From Jacaranda mimosifolia (lineage: Eukaryota > Streptophyta > Magnoliopsida > Lamiales > Bignoniaceae): a stretch of DNA of 64,000 nucleotides. Below are positions 54,315-64,000 of this stretch, in pieces. A program made the translations under genes and the position numbers. Location: contig CM032123.1 of NCBI GenBank assembly GCA_018894105.1, positions 22,607,744-22,671,743 of the forward strand. Reading direction: 5' to 3'. Under the pieces are notes generated by a model. That model had not been told where the DNA came from, searched no databases, and saw only the letters and a list, made by a program, of their open reading frames with translations. How positions within the stretch are numbered: the first letter of the stretch is position 1; each line of letters opens with the position of its first letter.

Positions 54315-56982
54315 CTTCAAATTTATAAAATTTTATTTTCTACGAATTTACCATCTAAAATTTTTTAAAAATCTAATTTATCACTTTAGGCCATATAATT
54401 TTAACAATATTAAGTTAAAATATCTAATAATGTTAAAAGAGTAAAATATCTAAAAATTTAAATAAATTTTGTTGACTTTATTTATTAAGTTAAAAATGAA
54501 ATAAAAATTAAACAATAAAAATTTAAGTCTATCCTATTATCTATATAATTCAAAATTACATAAGAATATTAAAATGATAAATACATCTAAATTACTTCTG
54601 TTAAATATAAATATATTTTATTTATTAATTCAAATATGACACAAAAAACTTGAACAATAAAATTTTAAGTGTGTCATCCTAACAATATAATTTTAAATTA
54701 CATAATAATATTAAAATAAAAAATATTCTAAACATTAGAATTTAAAATATCAAATATCCTTCAAATTTATTCAATTTTATTTCATACGAATTTATCATCT
54801 AATTTTTTTTTTAAAATCTAACTTATAATTTTAGGCCATATAATTTTAATAATATTAATTTAAAATATTTAATAATGTTAAAATAGTAAAATATTTAAAA
54901 ATTTAAATAAATTTTGTTGACTTTATTTGTGAAGTTAAAAATGAAATAAAAATTAAACAATAAAAATTTAAGTCTATCCTATTATCTATATAATTCAAAA
55001 TTACATAAGAATATTAAAATGATAAATACATCTAAAATAATTCTGTTAAATATAAATATATTTTATTTATTAATTCAAATATGACGCAAAAAACTTGAAC
55101 AATAAAATTTTAAGTCTGTCATCCTAACTATATAATTATAAATTACATAATAATATTAAAATAAAAAATATTCTAAACATTAGAATTTAAAATATCAAAT
55201 ATCCTTCAAATTTATTCAATTTTATTTCATACGAATTTATCATCTAATTTTTTTTTTTAAATCTAACTTATAATTTTAGGCCATATAATTTTAATAATAT
55301 TAAGTTAAAATATTTAATAATGTTAAAATAGTAAAATATCTAAAAATTTAAATAAATTTTGTTGACTTTATTTGTGAAGTTAAAAATGAAATAAAAATTA
55401 AACAATAAAAATTTAAGTCTATCCTATTATCTATATAATTCAAAATTACATAAGAATATTAAAATGATAAATACATCTAAAATAATTCTGTTAAATATAA
55501 ATATATTTTATTTATTAATTCAAATATGACGCAAAAAACTTGAACAATAAAATTTTAAGTCTGTCATCCTAACTATATAATTATAAATTACGTAATAATA
55601 TTAAAATAAAAAATATTCTAAACATTAGAATTTAAAATATCAAATATCCTTCAAATTTATAAAATTTTATTTTCTACGAATTTACCATCTAAAATTTTTT
55701 AAAAATCTAATTTATCACTTTAGGCCATATAATTTTAACAATATTAAGTTAAAATATCTAATAATGTTAAAAGAGTAAAATATCTAAAAATTTAAATAAA
55801 TTTTGTTGACTTTATTTATTAAGTTAAAAATGAAATAAAAATTAAACAATAAAAATTTAAGTCTATCCTATTATCTATATAATTCAAAATTACATAAGAA
55901 TATTAAAATGATAAATACATCTAAATTACTTCTGTTAAATATAAATATATTTTATTTATTAATTCAAATATGACACAAAAAACTTGAACAATAAAATTTT
56001 AAGTGTGTCATCCTAACTATATAATTTTAAATTACATAATAATATTAAAATAAAAAATATTCTAAACATTAGAATTTAAAATATCAAATATCCTTCAAAT
56101 TTATTCAATTTTATTTCATACGAATTTATCATCTAATTTTTTTTTTAAAATCTAACTTATAATTTTAGGCCATATAATTTTAATAATATTAAGTTAAAAT
56201 ATTTAATAATGTTAAAATAGTAAAATATTTAAAAATTTAAATAAATTTTGTTGACTTTATTTGTGAAGTTAAAAATGAAATAAAAATTAAACAATAAAAA
56301 TTTAAGTCTATCCTATTATCTATATAATTCAAAATTACATAAGAATATTAAAATGATAAATACATCTAAAATAATTCTGTTAAATATAAATATATTTTAT
56401 TTATTAATTCAAATATGACGCAAAAAACTTGAACAATAAAATTTTAAGTCTGTCATCCTAACTATATAATTATAAATTACATAATAATATTAAAATAAAA
56501 AATATTCTAAACATTAGAATTTAAAATATCAAATATCCTTCAAATTTATTCAATTTTATTTCATACGAATTTATCATCTAATTTTTTTTTTTAAATCTAA
56601 CTTATAATTTTAGGCCATATAATTTTAATAATATTAAGTTAAAATATTTAATAATGTTAAAATAGTAAAATATTTAAAAATTTAAATAAATTTTGTTGAC
56701 TTTATTTGTGAAGTTAAAAATGAAATAAAAATTAAACAATAAAAATTTAAGTCTATCCTATTATCTATATAATTCAAAATTACATAAGAATATTAAAATG
56801 ATAAATACATCTAAAATAATTCTGTTAAATATAAATATATTTTATTTATTAATTCAAATATGACGCAAAAAACTTGAACAATAAAATTTTAAGTCTGTCA
56901 TCCTAACTATATAATTATAAATTACGTAATAATATTAAAATAAAAAATATTCTAAACATTAGAATTTAAAATATCAAATATC
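54315..56982 (+). repeat. Trimeric HOR, two copies of 1334 bp
   Basis: Anchors 54389, 54834 and 55279 are followed by 55723, 56168 and 56613, each 1334 bp from its partner. The order is type I (TTCTACGAA, AAGTGTG), type II ending ATTACATAAT, and type II ending ATTACGTAAT. Unlike the trimers at 9-28 kb there is no H monomer, so this trimer arose separately. The first copy has private changes, CTAACAATATAA and ATTAATTTAAAATA. Confidence 0.8.
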
Positions 56983-57501
56983 CTTCAAATTTATAAAATT
57001 TTATTTTCAACGAATTTACCATCTAAAATTTTTTAAAAATCTAATTTATCACTTTAGGCCATATAATTTTAACAATATTAAGTTAAAATATCTAATAATG
57101 TTAAAAGAGTAAAATATCTAAAAATTTAAATAAATTTTGTTGACTTTATTTATTAAGTTAAAAATGAAATAAAAATTAAACAATAAAAATTTAAGTCTAT
57201 CCTATTATCTATATAATTCAAAATTACATAAGAATATTAAAATGATAAATACATCTAAATTACTTCTGTTAAATATAAATATATTTTATTTATTAATTCA
57301 AATATGACACAAAAAACTTGAACAATAAAATTTTAAGTGTGTCATCCTAACTATATAATTTTAAATTACATAATAATATTAAAATAAAAAATATTCTAAA
57401 CATTAGAATTTAAAATATAAAATATCCTTCCAATTTATTCAATTTTATTTCATACGAATTTATCATCTAATTTTTTTTTTTAAATCTAACTTATAATTTT
57501 A

Positions 57502-59647
57502 GGCCATATAATTTTAATAATATTAAGTTAAAATATTTAATAATGTTAAAATAGTAAAATATCTAAAAATTTAAATAAATTTTGTTGACTTTATTTGTGA
57601 AGTTAAAAATGAAATAAAAATTAAACAATAAAAATTTAAGTCTATCCTATTATCTATATAATTCAAAATTACATAAGAATATTAAAATGATAAATAACTC
57701 TAAATTAATTCTGTTAAATATAAATATATTTTATTTATTAATTCAAATATGACGCAAAAAACTTGAACAATAAAATTTTAAGTCTGTCATCCTAACTATA
57801 TAATTATAAATTACAAAATAATATTAAAATAAAAAATATTCTAAACATTAGAATTTAAAATATCAAATATCCTTCAAATTTATTCAATTTTATTTCATAC
57901 GAATTTATCATCTAATTTTTTTTTTAAAATCTAACTTATAATTTTAGGCCATATAATTTCAATAACATTAAGTTAAAATATTTAATAATGTTAAAATAGT
58001 AAAATATCTAAAAATTTAAATAAATTTTGTTGACTTTATTTGTGAAGTTAAAAATGAAATAAAAATTAAACAATAAAAATTTAAGTCTATCCTATTATCT
58101 ATATAATTCAAAATTACATAAGAATATTAAAATGATAAATACATCTAAAATAATTCTGTTAAATATAAATATATTTTATTTATTAATTCAAATATGACAC
58201 AAAAAACTTGAACAATAAAATTTTAAGTCTGTCATCCTAACTATATAATTATAAATTACATAATAATATTAAAATAAAAAATATTCTAAACATTAGAATT
58301 TAAAATATCAAATATCCTTCAAATTTATTCAATTTTATTTCATACGAATTTATCATCTAATTTTTTTTTAAATCTAACTTATAATTTTAGGCCATATAAT
58401 TTTAATAATATTAAGTTAAAATATTTAATAATGTTAAAATAGTAAAATATCTAAAAATTTAAATAAATTTTGTTGATTTTATTTGTGAAGTTAAAAATGA
58501 AATAAAAATTAAACAACAAAAATTTAAGTCTATCCTATTATCTATATAATTCAAAATTACATAAGAATATTAAAATGATAAATACATCTAAAATAATTCT
58601 GTTAAATATAAATATATTTTATTTATTAATTCAAATATGACACAAAAAACTTGAACAATAAAATTTTAAGTCTGTCATCCTAACTATATAATTACAAATT
58701 ACATAATAATATTAAAATAAAAAATATTCTAAACATTAGAATTTAAAATATCAAATATCCTTCTAATTTATTCAATTTTATTTCATACGAATTTATCATC
58801 TAATTTTTTTTTTTAAATCTAACTTATAATTTTAGGCCATATAATTTTAATAATATTAAGTTAAAATATTTAATAATGTTAAAATAGTAAAATATTTAAA
58901 AATTTAAATAAATTTTGTTGACTTTATTTGTGAAGTTAAAAATGAAATAAAAGGTAAACAATAAAAATTTAAGTCTATCCTATTATCTATATAATTCAAA
59001 ATTTCATAAGAATATTAAAATGATAAATAACTCTAAATTAATTCTGTTAAATATAAATATATTTTATTTATTAATTCAAATATGACGCAAAAAACTTGAA
59101 CAATAAAATTTTAAGTCTGTCATCCTAACTATATAATTATAAATTACAAAATAATATTAAAATAAAAAATATTCTAAACATTAGAATTTAAAATATCAAA
59201 TATCCTTCAAATTTATTCAATTTTATTTCATACAAATTTATCATCTAATTTTTTTTTAAATCTAACTTATAATTTTAGGCCATATAATTTTAATAATATT
59301 AAGTTAAAATATTTAATAATGTTAAAATAGTAAAATATCTAAAAATTTAAATAAATTTTGTTGACTTTATTTGTGAAGTTAAAAATGAAATAAAAATTAA
59401 ACAATAAAAATTTAAGTCTATCCTATTATCTATATAATTCAAAATTACATAAGAATATTAAAATGATAAATACATCTAAAATAATTCTGTTAAATATAAA
59501 TATATTTTATTTATTAATTCAAATATGACGCAAAAAACTTGAACAATAAAATTTTAAGTCTGTCATCCTAACTATATAATTATAAATTACGTAATAATAT
59601 TAAAATAAAAAATATTCTAAACATTAGAATTTAAAATATCAAATATC
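57502..59647 (+). repeat. Duplicated segment, copy 2 (12-monomer offset)
   Basis: Anchors 57502, 57947, 58390, 58835 and 59278 each lie exactly 5333 bp from their partners. GTTGATTTTATT, AAAGGTAAAC and CATACAAATTT are at the matching places. Small differences (CTTCTAATTT near 58760 and AAATTTCATAAG near 59001) show that the two copies have since diverged slightly. The rare sites also match the left edge of the array around 3.2-3.9 kb. Confidence 0.85.
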
Positions 59648-60091
59648 CTTCAAATTTATAAAATTTTATTTTCAACGAATTTACCATCTAAAATTTTTTA
59701 AAAATCTAATTTATCACTTTAGGCCATATAATTTTAACAATATTAAGTTAAAATATCTAATAATGTTAAAAGAGTAAAATATCTAAAAATTTAAATAAAT
59801 TTTGTTGACTTTATTTATTAAGTTAAAAATGAAATAAAAATTAAACAATAAAAATTTAAGTCTATCCTATTATCTATATAATTCAAAATTACATAAGAAT
59901 ATTAAAATGATAAATACATCTAAAATAATTCTGTTAAATATAAATATATTTTATTTATTAATTCAAATATGACACAAAAAACTTGAACAATAAAATTTTA
60001 AGTCTGTCATCCTAACTATATAATTATAAATTACATAATAATATGAAAATAAAAAATATTCTAAACATTAGAATTTAAAATATCAAATATC

Positions 60092-63000
60092 CTTCAAATT
60101 TATTCAATTTTATTTCATACGAATTTATCATCTAATTTTTTTTTTAAAATCTAACTTATAATTTTAGGCCATATAATTTCAATAACATTAAGTTAAAATA
60201 TTTAATAATGTTAAAATAGTAAAATATCTAAAAATTTAAATAAATTTTGTTGACTTTATTTGTGAAGTTAAAAATGAAATAAAAATTAAACAATAAAAAT
60301 TTAAGTCTATCCTATTATCTATATAATTCAAAATTACATAAGAATATTAAAATGATAAATACATCTAAAATAATTCTGTTAAATATAAATATATTTTATT
60401 TATTAATTCAAATATGACGCAAAAAACTTGAACAATAAAATTTTAAGTTTGTCATCCTAACTATATAATTATAAATTACATAATAATATTAAAATAAAAA
60501 ATATTCTAAACATTAGAATTTAAAATATCAAATATCCTTCAAATTTATAAAATTTTATTTTCTACGAATTTACCATCTAAAATTTTTTAAAAATCTAATT
60601 TATCACTTTAGGCCATATAATTTTAACAATATTAAGTTAAAATATCTAATAATTTTAAAAGGGTAAAATATCTAAAAATTTAAGTAAATTTTGTTGACTT
60701 TATTTATTAACTTAAAAATGAAATAAAAATTAAAAAATAAAAATTTAAGTCTATCCTATTATCTATATAATTCAAAATTACATAAGAATATTAAAATGAT
60801 AAATACATCTAAAATAATTCTGTTAAATATAAATATATTTTATTTATTAATTCAAATATGACGCAAAAAACTTGAACAATAAAATTTTAAGTCTGTCATC
60901 CTAACTATATAATTATAAATTACGTAATAATATTAAAATAAAAAATATTCTAAACATTAGAATTTAAAATATCAAATATCCTTCAAATTTATAAAATTTT
61001 ATTTTCAACGAATTTACCATCTAAAATTTTTTAAAAATCTAATTTATCACTTTAGGCCATATAATTTTAACAATATTAAGTTAAAATATCTAATAATGTT
61101 AAAAGAGTAAAATATCTAAAAATTTAAATAAATTTTGTTGACTTTATTTATTAAGTTAAAAATGAAATAAAAATTAAACAATAAAAATTTAAGTCTATCC
61201 TATTATCTATATAATTCAAAATTACATAAGAATATTAAAATGATAAATACATCTAAATTACTTCTGTTAAATATAAATATATTTTATTTATTAATTCAAA
61301 TATGACACAAAAAACTTGAACAATAAAATTTTAAGTGTGTCATCCTAACTATATAATTTTAAATTACATAATAATATTAAAATAAAAAATATTCTAAACA
61401 TTAGAATTTAAAATATAAAATATCCTTCCAATTTATTCAATTTTATTTCATACGAATTTATCATCTAATTTTTTTTTTTAAATCTAACTTATAATTTTAG
61501 GCCATATAATTTTAATAATATTAAGTTAAAATATTTAATAATGTTAAAATAGTAAAATATCTAAAAATTTAAATAAATTTTGTTGACTTTATTTGTGAAG
61601 TTAAAAATGAAATAAAAATTAAACAATAAAAATTTAAGTCTATCCTATTATCTATATAATTCAAAATTACATAAGAATATTAAAATGATAAATAACTCTA
61701 AATTAATTCTGTTAAATATAAATATATTTTATTTATTAATTCAAATATGACGCAAAAAACTTGAACAATAAAATTTTAAGTCTGTCATCCTAACTATATA
61801 ATTATAAATTACAAAATAATATTAAAATAAAAAATATTCTAAACATTAGAATTTAAAATATCAAATATCCTTCAAATTTATTCAATTTTATTTCATACGA
61901 ATTTATCATCTAATTTTTTTTTTAAAATCTAACTTATAATTTTAGGCCATATAATTTCAATAACATTAAGTTAAAATATTTAATAATGTTAAAATAGTAA
62001 AATATCTAAAAATTTAAATAAATTTTGTTGACTTTATTTGTGAAGTTAAAAATGAAATAAAAATTAAACAATAAAAATTTAAGTCTATCCTATTATCTAT
62101 ATAATTCAAAATTACATAAGAATATTAAAATGATAAATACATCTAAAATAATTCTGTTAAATATAAATATATTTTATTTATTAATTCAAATATGACACAA
62201 AAAACTTGAACAATAAAATTTTAAGTCTGTCATCCTAACTATATAATTATAAATTACATAATAATATGAAAATAAAAAATATTCTAAACATTAGAATTTA
62301 AAATATCAAATATCCTTCAAATTTATTCAATTTTATTTCATACGAATTTATCATCTAATTTTTTTTTTAAAATCTAACTTATAATTTTAGGCCATATAAT
62401 TTCAATAACATTAAGTTAAAATATTTAATAATGTTAAAATAGTAAAATATCTAAAAATTTAAATAAATTTTGTTGACTTTATTTGTGAAGTTAAAAATGA
62501 AATAAAAATTAAACAATAAAAATTTAAGTCTATCCTATTATCTATATAATTCAAAATTACATAAGAATATTAAAATGATAAATACATCTAAAATAATTCT
62601 GTTAAATATAAATATATTTTATTTATTAATTCAAATATGACGCAAAAAACTTGAACAATAAAATTTTAAGTTTGTCATCCTAACTATATAATTATAAATT
62701 ACATAATAATATTAAAATAAAAAATATTCTAAACATTAGAATTTAAAATATCAAATATCCTTCAAATTTATAAAATTTTATTTTCTACGAATTTACCATC
62801 TAAAATTTTTTAAAAATCTAATTTATCACTTTAGGCCATATAATTTTAACAATATTAAGTTAAAATATCTAATAATTTTAAAAGGGTAAAATATCTAAAA
62901 ATTTAAGTAAATTTTGTTGACTTTATTTATTAACTTAAAAATGAAATAAAAATTAAACAATAAAAATTTAAGTCTATCCTATTATCTATATAATTCAAAA

Positions 63001-64000
63001 TTACATAAGAATATTAAAATGATAAATACATCTAAAATAATTCTGTTAAATATAAATATATTTTATTTATTAATTCAAATATGACGCAAAAAACTTGAAC
63101 AATAAAATTTTAAGTCTGTCATCCTAACTATATAATTATAAATTACGTAATAATATTAAAATAAAAAATATTCTAAACATTAGAATTTAAAATATCAAAT
63201 ATCCTTCAAATTTATAAAATTTTATTTTCAACGAATTTACCATCTAAAATTTTTTAAAAATCTAATTTATCACTTTAGGCCATATAATTTTAACAATATT
63301 AAGTTAAAATATCTAATAATGTTAAAAGAGTAAAATATCTAAAAATTTAAATAAATTTTGTTGACTTTATTTATTAAGTTAAAAATGAAATAAAAATTAA
63401 ACAATAAAAATTTAAGTCTATCCTATTATCTATATAATTCAAAATTACATAAGAATATTAAAATGATAAATACATCTAAATTACTTCTGTTAAATATAAA
63501 TATATTTTATTTATTAATTCAAATATGACACAAAAAACTTGAACAATAAAATTTTAAGTGTGTCATCCTAACTATATAATTTTAAATTACATAATAATAT
63601 TAAAATAAAAAATATTCTAAACATTAGAATTTAAAATATAAAATATCCTTCCAATTTATTCAATTTTATTTCATACGAATTTATCATCTAATTTTTTTTT
63701 TTAAATCTAACTTATAATTTTAGGCCATATAATTTTAATAATATTAAGTTAAAATATTTAATAATGTTAAAATAGTAAAATATCTAAAAATTTAAATAAA
63801 TTTTGTTGACTTTATTTGTGAAGTTAAAAATGAAATAAAAATTAAACAATAAAAATTTAAGTCTATCCTATTATCTATATAATTCAAAATTACATAAGAA
63901 TATTAAAATGATAAATAACTCTAAATTAATTCTGTTAAATATAAATATATTTTATTTATTAATTCAAATATGACGCAAAAAACTTGAACAATAAAATTTT
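60092..64000 (+). repeat. Pentameric HOR P2, one full and one partial copy
   Basis: Anchors 60167, 60611, 61055, 61500 and 61945 are followed by 62390, 62834, 63278 and 63723, each 2223 bp from its partner; the second copy is cut by the window end. The pentamer is unrelated in order to P1. Its second monomer is a distinctive type I with AATTTTAAAAGGGTAAA, TTTAAGTAAATTTTG and TTATTAACTTAAAA. Its third ends with AAAATATAAAATATCC, also seen after the monomer at 57057. One difference between copies is AAAAAATAAAAA versus AAACAATAAAAA in that second monomer. Confidence 0.85.

Larger units (their letters stand above)
2743..64000 (+). repeat. Satellite array, 444-bp monomer, 138 copies, runs off right edge
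   Basis: Every monomer carries one TTAGGCCATATAATTT-like block. GGCC anchors run from 2842 to 63723, 138 in all, with steps of 443-446 bp and a mean near 444.4. Homology begins abruptly at about 2743 with CATTAGAATTT. All monomers have the same orientation and none is truncated or interrupted. Representative sequence at 9901-10320 has 60 G+C in 420 bases, about 14%. Length changes come mainly from a T tract of about 8-12 bases upstream of GGCC in type II monomers. Stops occur densely in all six frames, so no coding is possible. Large AT-rich satellites of this kind form centromeric, pericentromeric or subtelomeric heterochromatin in plants; which applies here is not decidable from sequence. 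I do not recognise the family by name. Confidence 0.98.

Noticed and set aside
2743..64000. Possible CRISPR-like or bacterial repeat array
   Set aside because: The repeat is a contiguous 444-bp unit with no spacers, and nothing suggests a prokaryotic genome. It is a eukaryotic satellite.
2743..64000. Possible mitochondrial or plastid origin because of the very high AT content
   Set aside because: No organellar gene, tRNA or rRNA is present, and long HOR satellite structure is a feature of nuclear heterochromatin.
2743..64000. Coding or transcribed non-coding RNA unit in each monomer (for example a 5S or snRNA-type repeat)
   Set aside because: No rRNA, tRNA or snRNA sequence, no A/B box pair and no stable stem beyond AT-rich palindromes was seen in the monomer.
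2743..64000. A 17-bp CENP-B box-like motif
   Set aside because: I looked for a TTCG...CGGG arrangement and found none in the monomer; the few CpG sites are in AT-rich contexts.

Overview
The window contains no gene that I can support. It is non-coding nuclear DNA, most likely from a flowering plant. The evidence is a roughly 2.7-kb AT-rich flank carrying plant-style repeat debris (a possible CACTA transposon end, a poly-A-tailed dispersed repeat, an AT microsatellite), followed by a very large AT-rich tandem satellite. Species cannot be read from the sequence.

Positions 1-2742 are the left flank. In order it holds: a stretch with four degenerate copies of a short motif (227-535); an imperfect hairpin (805-846); AT-rich DNA with no recognisable content to about 1398; a GC-rich block of short GCAC-type repeats (1399-1490); a region full of GTAACA/TGTTAC motifs that opens with a CACTACAAC sequence (1616-2040); a degenerate tandem repeat (2081-2290); a block ending in an inverted repeat and a 15-A run (2305-2530); and an A-rich then TA-rich low-complexity stretch up to the satellite.

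Positions 2743-64000 are one uninterrupted, head-to-tail satellite array that runs off the right edge. Using the single GGCC in each monomer as an anchor, I counted 138 monomers (first anchor 2842, last 63723). Successive anchors are 443-446 bp apart, mean about 444.4 bp. One representative 420-bp stretch (9901-10320) has 60 G+C, about 14%. There are no inversions, no transposon insertions and no partial monomers. The 444-bp monomer is itself an old trimer of three diverged sub-repeats averaging 148 bp (A, B, C).

Monomers fall into two main types, I and II, that differ at linked sites, plus recombinants between them. They are arranged into higher-order repeats (HORs) that change along the array: a mixed left edge (2743 to about 8980); a 3/4/5-monomer regime organised into a 15-mer super-repeat of about 6.67 kb (14313-27646); an 889-bp dimer block (28092-32536); a rearranged middle with a 13-monomer-offset duplication; a 2223-bp pentamer (47203-51649); and a right part (52.2-64 kb) with a 12-monomer-offset duplication, a 1334-bp trimer and a second, different 2223-bp pentamer. 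Variants typical of the left edge reappear in the right part, while the middle is more homogenised.

The array could be centromeric, pericentromeric or subtelomeric heterochromatin; the sequence alone does not decide. The parts most worth a second look are the 148-bp substructure, the changing HORs, and the hybrid monomers whose exchange point falls in the same short interval around GGCC. I read monomer types by eye from diagnostic sites, so individual assignments may contain a few errors, although the GGCC periodicity is consistent throughout.
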